Of a stretch of DNA of 54,883 nt, positions 33,765 through 43,070 are shown in pieces. Position 1 is the stretch's first letter. Every line of letters starts with the position of its first letter. Location of the stretch: positions 1-54,883 of the forward strand of contig JAGBYM010000007.1 of the NCBI GenBank assembly GCA_017628755.1, read 5' to 3'. Source of the DNA: Clostridia bacterium. Its GTDB lineage: Bacteria > Bacillota > Clostridia > Oscillospirales > CAG-272. The position numbers were made by a program, and so were the translations under genes. The notes beneath the pieces are model-generated. The model did no database searches and was not told the DNA's origin. It saw only the letters and a program-made list of their open reading frames with translations.

Positions 33765-35666
33765 TCACTCCGCATGCGGCAGCCATGCGGCAATATCACT
33801 TGCCATATCCTTGCCGGCGGAGGCATAATCGATGAGGAAGAATTCGCGTCCGTCCTCATCCTCAAAGCGGCATTTGATCATGCAGGGATCGTTTCCAATC
33901 TTACTGCCGATCTGCGTTTCGCATTCGATCTTGCCCTTCTTTCTCGCAAACGTGAAATCAGATTTCGCGTCCTTTCCGAGTCTTGAATCCGCCGCAAGCG
34001 TCAGCGGACCGCGCGAGAGCGAAATGAATCTGTCGTCCTCGTCATTGTGGCGAACGGGCACGGGCGGTCTCATCCTTCCGCAGGTGTTGATATAGAGGAC
34101 GTCCATATCCCATTTTTCGGGCAGAGTCTCGCGGATCGACATATCGAGCTCAATTTCGACCTCGCGCTCGCCCGCGGAAATTTCCATCTCTGCATAACCT
34201 TCAAAAATCCTCGAGTTATCGGGGATTTTTGTTTTTTTCGACCACTCGGGAACACGCAGACGGAGTCTGAAATTGCATGCCGACGAGATTTTCAGCTTGA
34301 TCTTGCCGTCAGCGGGGTAATCGGTCTCGGTTACAAGCGTGATCTTGCCTTCGTCGGTCTCAATCAGAGTCTCTCCGGCTTCGTAGAAGTTGACGGTAAC
34401 GGCGTCCGCGGACTGCATTACCGCATGCTTCGCAACAACTCCGACGCCCGCCGCGCCTATGCAGACACAGCAACCGTAGTAGCTCTTGTCAGCCATGAAC
34501 TGAAAACCGCCGATCTTTCTTCCGCGGCTGCCGGGGATCAGGGGAGAATAGCTGTCAAAGGGGAGCGCGATGAGGGTCGGTTCACCCTCTCCAAATTCTT
34601 TTTTATATCTTTTTTCGATATATTCGGAGTCGATCGAGGCGATCATATTGATGTTGAGCGAGCCGAGGTAAGCGTTGTAGAAGGAGCGCTCCATCTCATC
34701 GGCAAAAATGCTCTCGCCCGTCAGGCGCAAAAGCTGTGAGCAGAGCTTCATCCAGGTGACGGTAACGCAGGTTTCCTGCATAATTCCGTCGTAAAACTGC
34801 GTCTGGCGCGTTTTGGTGTGGTCGAAGAGCTCGTGCGTGCATCCGCAGGAGCCGATGACGGAAACCTCGGTCTCAATTATCGACTTTGCGAAGTTTATGA
34901 CAGCGGTTTTATATTTTTCATTTTCCGAAATGCGGTAAAATTCGAGAAGTCCCTCAAAGCAGGACATCATCTCGTATGCCTTCGCAACGCCGTACTGATA
35001 GGGCTTGAGGATGTTTTCGTATGCGCGGTCGAAGATATTGAGTCCCTTGGCACCGCCCGACTCAACGATGTATTTGCAGAAATTGAAATACTTCATCGAG
35101 CCCGAGAGTCTGAAGAGCCTTACCATCGGCTCGAGGATCGAGGACGAATTGAGTCCGAGCCAATGATTTGACGCCTCATTTATCGGGATCTGTCCCTCGC
35201 CATCGCCGATGCGGCAGATTATTTGGTCGGCTACGCGGCAAAGCGCGGAAACTATATCCTGCTTGAGCCATGTCTCGTCGGCGACGTCGTAAAAGTATTC
35301 GAGTCCGAGCATAACGTACTTGCGGCACCACATATCCCAAGCGCGGAACTGGGTCTCCTCTGTGAAGGACGAAACCTTGCCGTGGGTTCCGATGACCGAG
35401 AGCATATCGCGCACGGTTTCCTCAAGCACGGCGTAAAGCTCGCGGTCGCGGGAATATTCGTAGACCAGCGCGCCCGCACGCATCATCTTGCCCCAATATT
35501 CGCCGCGCCAACCGTTGTTGGTGCCGTCGATGGGATAGCGGAACTGATCGACAAATCTCTTCCACATTTCGCGGTCGAGAAGCTGATTTTCGGTCAGAAA
35601 CGAGACCGCGCGGTTGATCTGTCCCTCGTATTTCTGTGTTAAGTTCAAATATTTCATTGCATCCAT
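33765..35666 (-). CDS. GH127-like beta-L-arabinofuranosidase (DUF1680)
   Basis: A 633-aa cytoplasmic glycoside hydrolase. ATG 35666 was chosen because GGAGGT lies 4 nt upstream; the longer form reads into noncoding repeats. The (alpha/alpha)6-barrel comes first, with NNGWRGEYWGKMMRAGALVY and the family motif QETCVTVTWMKL (the Glu-Thr-Cys motif). The later YYGCCVCIGAAG supplies the paired cysteines of the zinc-linked Cys nucleophile seen in HypBA1. Two beta-sandwich domains follow. It likely releases L-arabinofuranose from plant cell wall oligosaccharides. Sugar transport by the neighbouring PTS is not obviously linked. Confidence 0.85.
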   Translation of the reverse strand: MDAMKYLNLTQKYEGQINRAVSFLTENQLLDREMWKRFVDQFRYPIDGTNNGWRGEYWGKMMRAGALVYEYSRDRELYAVLEETVRDMLSVIGTHGKVSSFTEETQFRAWDMWCRKYVMLGLEYFYDVADETWLKQDIVSALCRVADQIICRIGDGEGQIPINEASNHWLGLNSSSILEPMVRLFRLSGSMKYFNFCKYIVESGGAKGLNIFDRAYENILKPYQYGVAKAYEMMSCFEGLLEFYRISENEKYKTAVINFAKSIIETEVSVIGSCGCTHELFDHTKTRQTQFYDGIMQETCVTVTWMKLCSQLLRLTGESIFADEMERSFYNAYLGSLNINMIASIDSEYIEKRYKKEFGEGEPTLIALPFDSYSPLIPGSRGRKIGGFQFMADKSYYGCCVCIGAAGVGVVAKHAVMQSADAVTVNFYEAGETLIETDEGKITLVTETDYPADGKIKLKISSACNFRLRLRVPEWSKKTKIPDNSRIFEGYAEMEISAGEREVEIELDMSIRETLPEKWDMDVLYINTCGRMRPPVPVRHNDEDDRFISLSRGPLTLAADSRLGKDAKSDFTFARKKGKIECETQIGSKIGNDPCMIKCRFEDEDGREFFLIDYASAGKDMASDIAAWLPHAE

Positions 35667-35678
35667 GGTGACCTCCGT

Positions 35679-35786
35679 CTTGCTTCGCAAGAATGGTTAT
35701 CGCCTTCGGCGAATGGTTATCCGCTTTGCGGAATGGTTATTTGCCTTCGGCAAAATGAAAGGTGAATTTCCGCCGAGGCGGAAATT
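35679..35786. repeat. Tandem mini-hairpins with AATGGTTAT spacers
   Basis: Four small hairpins in a row: CTTGC-TTC-GCAAG (35679-35691), CGCC-TTC-GGCG (35701-35711), CCGC-TTT-GCGG (35721-35731) and TTGCC-TTC-GGCAA (35741-35753). They are separated by AATGGTTAT repeated with a 20-bp period at 35692, 35712 and 35732. A fifth stem, AATTTCCGCC-GA-GGCGGAAATT, lies at 35765-35786. The stems differ in sequence but always pair. They fall in the 5' leader of the GH127 transcript, between its promoter (35805) and start. Confidence 0.85.
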
Positions 35787-35804
35787 TTCATTTTTCTTAC
35801 CTTA

Positions 35805-35833
35805 ATTATACATCCCATTGCTCCCCTTGTCAA
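35805..35833 (-). promoter_or_regulatory. Consensus promoter of the GH127 gene
   Basis: On the minus strand TTGACA, 17 bp, TATAAT. This predicts a leader of about 130 nt that contains the mini-hairpins. Confidence 0.85.
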
Positions 35834-35909
35834 TAAAAAAATTCAAGAAACGAATATTTACCCTAAAAAAACTAAATAATAATTACAAAATGAAGGAAAG
35901 GGTTATTTC

Positions 35910-36182
35910 ATGCAAAGCTTTAACCATACACTAAACTGCGTTGGCGGACTGCACGCGCGTCCCGCGGGGGTCATCGTCAACGCCGCAAAGCAATTTTCAT
36001 CCGATATTCTGATCAGAAAGCTTTCCGCCGAGGGCGCCAAGGAAGCCGACGCCAAAAGGCTGATCTCGCTTATGAGCCTCGGCGCGCGCAAGGGGGAGAC
36101 GATCACGTTTTATATCAACGGCCCCGACGAGGCGGCTGCCGCAGAAAAGCTTCTCGCCGTTTGCCGTGAGACGGTGGGATGA
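35910..36182 (+). CDS. ptsH: HPr-like PTS phosphocarrier lacking the Ser46 site
   Basis: A 90-aa phosphocarrier. GGLHARPAGVIV puts the phosphorylated His at residue 15, the same number as in classical HPr. EI phosphorylates it there and it passes phosphate to EIIA proteins. Ser46 of Bacillus HPr falls in KSIMGVMSLG; here the segment is KRLISLMSLG, so the regulatory Ser is Arg. A 4-residue insertion precedes it, and Ser56 is the general MSLG Ser. That suggests it escapes HPr kinase/phosphorylase and hence Ser-P control of CcpA. It starts the pts operon at ATG 35910 after AAGGAAAGGG. Confidence 0.9.
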   Translation: MQSFNHTLNCVGGLHARPAGVIVNAAKQFSSDILIRKLSAEGAKEADAKRLISLMSLGARKGETITFYINGPDEAAAAEKLLAVCRETVG

Positions 36183-36185
36183 GCG

Positions 36186-37829
36186 ATGTCGAGTTCGGCA
36201 AAACACGCGCTCTACCGCGGAATCGGCATCGGCGAGAGCGCGGTTTACGGAAAGTTGCGCTTTCTTGGTAGTAAAAAGAGCACTCCCGCACCGCAATTCC
36301 GCGACAGACAGACCGAGGAGCGCGATTTCCGCGATACTCTCGACCGCGCCCGTGCGGAAACCGAGGCACTCCGCAAAAGAACTCTCGCGTCTGCGGGTGC
36401 GGAAGCCGCCGCTATCTTTGAAATTCACGAAATGCTCCTTTCCGATCCCGATTTCATCGACCTTGTGATCTCGGGGATATCAAAGGGGCTTCCCGCGGCA
36501 GTAGCGGTCAGCGAAGCTGGCGAGTCGCTCGCGGCAATGTTTGAATCGATTGACGACGAATATCTTTCCGCGCGTGCCGCGGATATGCGCGATATTGCCT
36601 CCCGCGTCCGCGCGATACTGCTCGGCGAGAGCGATTATTCGGAGTCCGGCGACTCCTCCGATATCATCGTCGCCCGCGATCTGACGCCCGCAGAAACCGC
36701 AAAGCTCGACCCCGATCGCGTTGCGGGATTCGTCACCTTTGCGGGGTCGGTTAATTCGCACACCGCAATTCTTGCACGCGCGATGGACATACCCGCCCTC
36801 ATACGCGCCGAGGAATTTTCATCCGATCTGAACGGCGCGCCCGCGATACTTGACGCGCGCACCTCGACTCTTTCGGTCTTTCCGACGCCCGAGGAGATGT
36901 CGGATTTTGCCGACGAACTCCGCCGCCGCGATGCCGAAAAGAGTCGACTGCGCACACTCGCATCCCTCCCCGCCGTCACAAAAAGCGGCAAAAAGATCGC
37001 GCTCTACGCCAATATCGGTTCGCTTCCCGAGGCAGAGGCTGCTTACAAAAGCGGAGCCGAGGGGATCGGTCTTTTCCGAAGCGAATTTCTCTTCATCGGG
37101 CGGGAGGATCTGCCGAGCGAGGAAGAGCAGTTCCGCGCTTACCGCGAGGCGGCGCGTCTTTTTGCCGACAGACCCGGGCCCGTTGTGATACGCACCCTCG
37201 ATATTGGCGCGGACAAGGTGCTTCCCGCACTCCACCTCGGCATCGAGGACAATCCCGCGCTCGGCTCGCGGGGCATCAGGCTATGTCTCGCACATCCCGA
37301 GCTCTTCCGCGCACAGCTCCGCGCCATCCTCCGCGCCTCAGCTTTCGGCAAGACGGCGATCATGCTCCCCATGATCAGCACCGCCTCGGAAATTGCGGCT
37401 ACGCGCAAGCTTCTTTCGGAGGAGAAAAACCGCCTGCGCTTCGAGGAAGTGGCATTTGACGAGTCGATCGAGCTTGGAATCATGATCGAAACGCCCGCCG
37501 CTGCGATAATGGCACGCGAGCTTGGGCGCGAATGCGACTTTTTCTCGGTCGGCACGAACGATCTTTTTCAGTACACGCTTGCGGCGGACAGGCAGAATCA
37601 GAGTCTATCCTACCTCTACACCGAGGGCGGCGAGGCTGTTATGCGCCTGATCCGTATGGCGGCGGACGGCATCCACGCCTCGGGTGATGGCAAATGGCTC
37701 GGCATCTGCGGTGAGATGGCAGCCGACACCGCGCTTACAGAACAGCTCATCTCCCTCGGCGCCGACGAGCTTTCGGTCTCCCCGCCGTATATTGCGCGGG
37801 TTAAGGAAAGAATCAGAGAAATTGATTGA
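36186..37829 (+). CDS. ptsI: PTS enzyme I (phosphoenolpyruvate-protein phosphotransferase)
   Basis: A 547-aa PEP-dependent kinase that phosphorylates HPr. The active-site His is in GSVNSHTAILARAMDIP. PEP-binding motifs follow in order: GLFRSEFLF, GPVVIRTLDIGADKVLP, GSRGIRLCL, ETPAA and GTNDLFQYTLAADRQN, then the acid-base Cys in WLGICGEMAAD. The length fits the family, the N-terminus only slightly shorter than classical EI (about 570 aa). It starts 3 bp after the HPr stop and is clearly in one operon with HPr and EIIA. Soluble in the cytoplasm. Confidence 0.95.
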   Translation: MSSSAKHALYRGIGIGESAVYGKLRFLGSKKSTPAPQFRDRQTEERDFRDTLDRARAETEALRKRTLASAGAEAAAIFEIHEMLLSDPDFIDLVISGISKGLPAAVAVSEAGESLAAMFESIDDEYLSARAADMRDIASRVRAILLGESDYSESGDSSDIIVARDLTPAETAKLDPDRVAGFVTFAGSVNSHTAILARAMDIPALIRAEEFSSDLNGAPAILDARTSTLSVFPTPEEMSDFADELRRRDAEKSRLRTLASLPAVTKSGKKIALYANIGSLPEAEAAYKSGAEGIGLFRSEFLFIGREDLPSEEEQFRAYREAARLFADRPGPVVIRTLDIGADKVLPALHLGIEDNPALGSRGIRLCLAHPELFRAQLRAILRASAFGKTAIMLPMISTASEIAATRKLLSEEKNRLRFEEVAFDESIELGIMIETPAAAIMARELGRECDFFSVGTNDLFQYTLAADRQNQSLSYLYTEGGEAVMRLIRMAADGIHASGDGKWLGICGEMAADTALTEQLISLGADELSVSPPYIARVKERIREID

Positions 37830-37890
37830 GTGCTCCGTGCAAGTGCGAAATTAACCTTCAACTAGTAACTATTTCCCGTCAGAGGTTCAA

Positions 37891-38367
37891 ATGAAACTTT
37901 TTTCCAAATCACAAAAGACAAACCACCACCTCCTCGCCGTTTGTGACGGTGAGGCAGTCTCTCTCGAAGCCGTGCCCGACGAGGCGTTTTCCTCGGGCAT
38001 GCTCGGCGAAGGATACGCGATCGTTCCGAAGGACGGAACAATCCTTGCTCCCGCCGACGGCGTCATCGAATCGGTCAGCGACTCGCGCCACGCTTACGCG
38101 ATCTCCTCGGAGATCGGCGACCTGCTTGTCCATATCGGAATCGACTCGGTAAAGCTCCCCGATGCCTTTGAACCGCTCGTGGGGAAGAGCGAGAGCGTCT
38201 CGGCGGGTCAGCCTATCGCCCGCGCCAACTTGGCGAAACTCCGCGCGGCGGGCATAAACACGATCATCCCCGTGCTCATAACCGACAGACGTGCGGCGGG
38301 CGAGGTCAAGATCAAGTGCGGACCCGTCCGCGGCGGCAAGGACACCGCTCTTATCATCGAAAAATAA
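37891..38367 (+). CDS. crr: PTS glucose-family EIIA
   Basis: A 158-aa phosphocarrier of the glucose/sucrose (EIIA-Glc) class. The motif GDLLVHIGIDSVKLPD holds the phospho-accepting His, and AYAISSEIGD before it is the first half of the site. GYAIVPKDGTILAPADGVI is the usual EIIA-Glc start region. It takes phosphate from HPr and passes it to the EIIB domain of the transporter encoded next. It begins 61 bp after ptsI, then a 227-bp gap with hairpins precedes the transporter. Confidence 0.92.
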   Translation: MKLFSKSQKTNHHLLAVCDGEAVSLEAVPDEAFSSGMLGEGYAIVPKDGTILAPADGVIESVSDSRHAYAISSEIGDLLVHIGIDSVKLPDAFEPLVGKSESVSAGQPIARANLAKLRAAGINTIIPVLITDRRAAGEVKIKCGPVRGGKDTALIIEK

Positions 38368-38399
38368 ATATCCGATTATAAATTTCCGCAAAATTAAAT

Positions 38400-38580
38400 A
38401 AAATCCGTTTTTTCGGTGGCTCTGCCGACGAAAAAACACCGCCAAGACGAGCAAAGCGAGTCCGCGCGCCGAGGGGAGCCGTCAAAATTTGAGATTTTGG
38501 CGGCGGCGATAAGCGCGCGTACCCCGCCGCGCGGGTCTTCAATTGTAAAACGCAGTTTTACAATTGCCTAATCAATTATA
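38400..38580. other. Noncoding gap with nested hairpins between EIIA and EIICB
   Basis: This stretch is GC-rich and palindromic. GCCGTCAAAAT (38478-38488) pairs with ATTTTGGCGGC (38494-38504) with one wobble, and CAATTGTAAAA (38540-38550) with TTTTACAATTG (38556-38566). No T-tract follows, so they are more likely mRNA-stability or dispersed-repeat elements than terminators. No gene is seen. Confidence 0.55.
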
Positions 38581-38594
38581 AAGGAAAAACCAAA

Positions 38595-40250
38595 ATGAAT
38601 GCTTCAACAACCAAACCCGCGCGCGGCGAAGGACGCCTTTTCGGCGTGCTCCAGAGAGTCGGACGCTCCTTCATGCTCCCAATCGCGCTCCTCCCGATAG
38701 CGGGACTCCTCCTCGGCGTCGGCTCGTCGCTGACGAACGCGGCAATGATCGAGAGCTACGGGCTCGAAAACATCCTCGGCGAAGGAACGATCCTGAATTC
38801 TATCCTGACAGTCCTTTCCGCCGTCGGATCGATCATTTTTGACAATCTGCCGATCATTTTTGCCATGGGCGTTGCCCTCGGCATGGCGGAAAGCGAAAAG
38901 GCGACCGCGACTCTCTCCGCCGCCATCGCCTTTTTCGTCATGCACGCTACCGTCTCTACTCTTCTCGATCTCACGGGCAAGATATCCGACGGCTCGCTCC
39001 ATGAGGGTAGTATTGCCGAGGTCGTCGGCATAACCTCACTCCAGATGGGAGTTTTCGGCGGAATCATCGTTGGTCTCGGCGTTGCCGTGCTCCACAACAA
39101 GTTCTACAAGATCAAGCTCCCCACCGTCATCTCCTTTTTCGGCGGAACGCGATTCGTTCCGATCATTTCAACCGTTGTTTACGTCGGCGTCGGCGCGCTG
39201 ATGTTCTTCATTTGGCCCTTCATTCAGGAGGGAATTTTCGGACTCGGCAACCTCGTTCTCAATTCGGGCTACGTCGGCACAGCGGTCTACGGCTTTATCG
39301 AGCGAATACTGATTCCCTTCGGACTCCACCACGTTTTCTACCTCCCATTCTGGCAGACGGGCGTTGGCGGAAGCGCGATGGTGGACGGCACCCTCATCAT
39401 GGGCGCGCAGAACATCTTCTTCGCCGAGCTTGCAAGCCCCGCGACAGAGGTGTTTTCGGTCTCGGCAACGCGCTTTATGTCGGGTAAATTCCCCTTTATG
39501 ATCTTCGGACTCCCCGGCGCGGCGCTGGCGATGTACACCTGCGCGAAGAAGGAGAAGCGCAAAGTCGCGGGCGGACTTCTCCTTTCGGCGTCGCTGACGG
39601 CAATGCTGACCGGCATCACCGAGCCGATCGAATTCACCTTCCTCTTCGTCGCGCCCGCGCTCTACCTCTTCCACTCGCTCTTTGCGGGACTTTCCTATAT
39701 GTTCACGCACCTTTTCCGCGTGGGCGTCGGAATGACTTTCTCGGGCGGAATTATCGACCTTTTGCTCTTCGGAGTCCTTCAGGGTAACGAAAAAACGCGT
39801 TGGATCGCGATAATCCCGATCGGAATCGGCTATTTCCTTGTCTACTTCCTCCTTTTCCGCTTTATGATACGGAAATTCGACTACGTCACTCCCGGACGCG
39901 AGGACGACGGCGAGACCAAGCTTTACACCCGCGCCGATTACAATGAAAAGAAGCGGAAGGGCGCTGAGGTTGCGGGCGAGCCCGAGATGTCGGATGCCGC
40001 TGTCGGGCTTGAGAGCACGTCATCGCTCATCGTCCGCGGTCTCGGCGGACGTGAAAACATCCGCGACCTCGACTGTTGCGCGACCCGCTTGCGAGTGACG
40101 GTCAAAAACCCCGACCTTGTCACCGATTCGCTCCTCAAAATGAGTGGAGCCGCAGGCGTCATCCGCCGCGGAAACGGCGTTCAGGTCGTCTACGGCCCCC
40201 AGGTCAGCGTCATCAAAAGCGAGCTTGACGATTTTCTTGCGAAGAAATAA
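38595..40250 (+). CDS. PTS glucose/N-acetylglucosamine-type EIICB transporter
   Basis: A 551-aa membrane permease that imports and phosphorylates a hexose. The EIIC domain (about 20-420) has roughly ten hydrophobic segments and the family motifs FGGTRFVPIIS, FGLHHVFYLPFW and LTGITEPIEFTFLF. The C-terminal EIIB domain (about 470-550) has the phosphorylated Cys in LDCCATRLRVTVK. EIIA is a separate gene upstream. Sequence alone does not decide between glucose (PtsG) and N-acetylglucosamine (NagE). It ends 3 bp before the stop codon of the opposing ATPase gene. Confidence 0.92.
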   Translation: MNASTTKPARGEGRLFGVLQRVGRSFMLPIALLPIAGLLLGVGSSLTNAAMIESYGLENILGEGTILNSILTVLSAVGSIIFDNLPIIFAMGVALGMAESEKATATLSAAIAFFVMHATVSTLLDLTGKISDGSLHEGSIAEVVGITSLQMGVFGGIIVGLGVAVLHNKFYKIKLPTVISFFGGTRFVPIISTVVYVGVGALMFFIWPFIQEGIFGLGNLVLNSGYVGTAVYGFIERILIPFGLHHVFYLPFWQTGVGGSAMVDGTLIMGAQNIFFAELASPATEVFSVSATRFMSGKFPFMIFGLPGAALAMYTCAKKEKRKVAGGLLLSASLTAMLTGITEPIEFTFLFVAPALYLFHSLFAGLSYMFTHLFRVGVGMTFSGGIIDLLLFGVLQGNEKTRWIAIIPIGIGYFLVYFLLFRFMIRKFDYVTPGREDDGETKLYTRADYNEKKRKGAEVAGEPEMSDAAVGLESTSSLIVRGLGGRENIRDLDCCATRLRVTVKNPDLVTDSLLKMSGAAGVIRRGNGVQVVYGPQVSVIKSELDDFLAKK

Positions 40251-40253
40251 TAT

Positions 40254-42884
40254 TCAAACCCCATCCTTCTTCCCGCGCAATCTCCGCCAGAATATATGAA
40301 GAACTCCCGCGGGGAGTGCCGCGAGTGCCATAGAGAGCGAAAACCAAAGCTCGGCGGCACTCAGCGGAACTGTGCGCAGAATACTGCCGCCGAGATAGGT
40401 GAAAAAAAGCTGTACGAACGCCACAGAGCACATTATCAGGACAAAAAGCGGATTTTTAGAAAGTCCCGAAAAGAGATTGAGCCTATCGCTCCGCGAATTG
40501 AAGCAGTTGAAAAGTCCGAGAAAGACGAAAAAGGCGAAAAATCCCGTAAGCATCCTCTCTTCTCCCGCGCTTTCGGCAAAATGCGCCGAAACGCGATCCG
40601 AACAGAGGAAAAAGAGCGAGAGCGCGAAGCTGAAAAGTCCGAGAAAGGTTATCCGCGCGCGCATATAGGGCGAAAGTATCTCCTCGCCCCGCGCCTTCGG
40701 CTTTTCGCGCATGATCCTCTCCTCTGCCGCCTCGCCCGCGAACGCGAGACCGCCAAGGGTGTCCATGATTATGTTCAGCCAGAGCATCTGAACCACCGTT
40801 ACGGGCGCTTCGATGCCGATAAAGGGTCCCGCCATCGAAACGCCGACCGCGGAAAAGTTGACCGTCAGCTGGAGGCAGATGAATTTGCGGATGCTTTTGA
40901 AGATATTTCTGCCGTAGAGGACGGCGTTTGCGATGCCGTCAAGGTCGTTTGAGAGAATGACTACGTCGCCCGCATCCTTCGCAACCGCGCTTCCGCACCC
41001 CATCGCAAACCCTACGTCGGCGGCGCGGAGCGCGGGAGCATCGTTTATGCCGTCCCCCGTCATGCCCGTGACCCGCCCCGCGCCTTGAGCGATGCGGACA
41101 AGTCTGCTCTTATCCGTCGGAAGCGCACGCGCCACAACACCGAGTCGGGGCAGAATTTCTGCTATCTCGGTGTCGCTCATCCGCGACATCTCATCCGAAT
41201 CAATAACACGGTCGATTCTGCCCGAAAGAACGGCGCACTCGCGCGCGATCGCCTCTGCGGTCTCGCGGCTGTCGCCCGTGACCATAACCGTCTGAATACC
41301 CGCGCCGCGAAGCCTCTCTATCGCCGCGCGGGCGTTTTTTCTTACGGGATCGCGCAAAAGTATGCCGCAGACGAGCTCAAGCGACTCGGGGATCTTCTCT
41401 TTTTCCGGCAGACTTCCGCGATAGAGTGCAATCGCGACCGCCCGCGCGCCCTTTGCGCAACTTTCCGCAACCGCTAGCCGAAACGCGCGCTTGTTACCGC
41501 GGCATTTCGCCAGAATATACTCGGGCGCGCCCTTGTAGAGACAAAAACGCTCGCCGTCAGCCTCGACCTCGACCGCCGAAAATTTCCGCGCGCTGTCAAA
41601 AGGTATCTTTTTTATCACTTTTACACCGCTTTGCGGCTTCTTTATCGGCAAAAGCAGACCGCGGTCAGTAGGATTTCCGCCGATAACCTGCACGCGCCCG
41701 TCCTTTTTTCCGAAGGCGGAGGAGCTGTTGAACTCCGCCGAGATCATGGCAAGTCTTCCCTCACGCGGGCGCGAGCGCAAAAATCCGCCGTATCCGTCAA
41801 AAGCCTCACCGTTCGGCGCAATGACGGCGGAAAGGCGCATCTCGCCCTCGGTCAGGGTACCGGTCTTATCGGTAAAAAGCAGATCCATGCTCCCCGCCGC
41901 CTCGATTCCGACGGGCTTTTTGACAAGCACACCGCTCCGCGCCATCCTATGTACGTTTGACGAGAGCACCACCGCGATCATCATCGGAAGCCCCTCTGGC
42001 ACAGCCATGACGACCACAGTCAGCCCGATCATAAATGCTTCAAGCAGTCTTTCGGCGACAAAATGCCAATCCGAGAGCTTTGAGAGGATTATTTCTCCCG
42101 AAAATGCGCTGTCGATGAGAAAAACGTTGACGAGATACGCGATTGCGACGAGTGCCGCCGATATGTATCCGATGACGCTGATCTGCCCCGCAAGCTTGCG
42201 CAGGCGTGTTTTCAGCGGACTTTCGCGCGTGTCAAGCTGAACCTCACGCGAGATCGAGCCGAGCATAGTCGCGCCGCCGACCGCCATGACCCGCATCTCA
42301 CCCTCGCCCGAAACGGCGCGCGCACCGCGGAGCATTGACGAGGGCGACGACGGCGCAAGTCCCGCGTCATCACCCGGTATCTTTTCGACCTCGCGGCTCT
42401 CGCCCGTCATACTGCTCATATCGAGTCCGACTCTGCCCGAGATCAGCACTCCGTCCGCGGGAATCTCCTCGCCCGCCGAGATCATAACGATATCCCCGAC
42501 GCAAACCTCTGAAAACGCGATCTCGCAGATCCCCTCGCGTCGGCGGACGCGACACCGTCCGTCTCCGCTTGACGCCTCAAGCTTCTCAAACGTGCGCTCG
42601 CTCCCGCGCTCGGAGAGCGTCGAGATCAGCGTTGCCAATACGATAGAAACCGCAATTCCGACCGTCTCCCAGACGTCACCCGATCGGAAAAGCAGTAAAA
42701 TGTCCACGGCGAGGGCGCAAAGCAATATTTTTATGACGGGATCACCGAGGTTTTTGATAAATGCCAAAAGAAAGGACTTCCTTTTCACCCTCGGAAGTAT
42801 ATTTTCGCCATGCTTTTGACGCGACTGGCGCACCTCCTCGGCGCTCAGTCCATCATGTCTTTTTATAGTCTCCAATATCTGCAT
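40254..42884 (-). CDS. P-type cation-transporting ATPase, Ca2+-ATPase class
   Basis: An 876-aa membrane pump. The N-terminal cation-ATPase domain starts near residue 10 (DGLSAEEVRQSRQKHGEN). Transmembrane helices lie near 45-100 and 235-310, with the PEGLP ion-site motif in AVPEGLPMMIAVVL. The phosphorylated Asp339 is in DKTGTLTEGEMR, and the hinge is MTGDGINDAPALRAADVGFA. Four C-terminal helices complete the P-II class. It most likely exports calcium from the cytoplasm, though manganese is possible. It converges on the pts operon with 3 bp between the stop codons. Confidence 0.92.
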   Translation of the reverse strand: MQILETIKRHDGLSAEEVRQSRQKHGENILPRVKRKSFLLAFIKNLGDPVIKILLCALAVDILLLFRSGDVWETVGIAVSIVLATLISTLSERGSERTFEKLEASSGDGRCRVRRREGICEIAFSEVCVGDIVMISAGEEIPADGVLISGRVGLDMSSMTGESREVEKIPGDDAGLAPSSPSSMLRGARAVSGEGEMRVMAVGGATMLGSISREVQLDTRESPLKTRLRKLAGQISVIGYISAALVAIAYLVNVFLIDSAFSGEIILSKLSDWHFVAERLLEAFMIGLTVVVMAVPEGLPMMIAVVLSSNVHRMARSGVLVKKPVGIEAAGSMDLLFTDKTGTLTEGEMRLSAVIAPNGEAFDGYGGFLRSRPREGRLAMISAEFNSSSAFGKKDGRVQVIGGNPTDRGLLLPIKKPQSGVKVIKKIPFDSARKFSAVEVEADGERFCLYKGAPEYILAKCRGNKRAFRLAVAESCAKGARAVAIALYRGSLPEKEKIPESLELVCGILLRDPVRKNARAAIERLRGAGIQTVMVTGDSRETAEAIARECAVLSGRIDRVIDSDEMSRMSDTEIAEILPRLGVVARALPTDKSRLVRIAQGAGRVTGMTGDGINDAPALRAADVGFAMGCGSAVAKDAGDVVILSNDLDGIANAVLYGRNIFKSIRKFICLQLTVNFSAVGVSMAGPFIGIEAPVTVVQMLWLNIIMDTLGGLAFAGEAAEERIMREKPKARGEEILSPYMRARITFLGLFSFALSLFFLCSDRVSAHFAESAGEERMLTGFFAFFVFLGLFNCFNSRSDRLNLFSGLSKNPLFVLIMCSVAFVQLFFTYLGGSILRTVPLSAAELWFSLSMALAALPAGVLHIFWRRLRGKKDGV

Positions 42885-42991
42885 ATAGCGCCTCGCATGA
42901 AAGTTTTTACTGAATTTTATTCATTCTCCGCCATTAATATGACCGCGGGTATCCCCGAATGTGTCTTTTCCTTTAAAATCAAATGGAATCT

Positions 42992-43020
42992 ATTGACTTA
43001 AAGAACAAAATAAGGTATAA
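42992..43020 (+). promoter_or_regulatory. Promoter of the secreted stalked protein
   Basis: TTGACT (42992-42997), 17 bp, TATAAT (43015-43020), 50 bp before ATG 43071. Confidence 0.8.
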
Positions 43021-43070
43021 TATTTTTATCGTTTATGAAACGAAATAAAATTTTAAAGAGGTTTAATACT

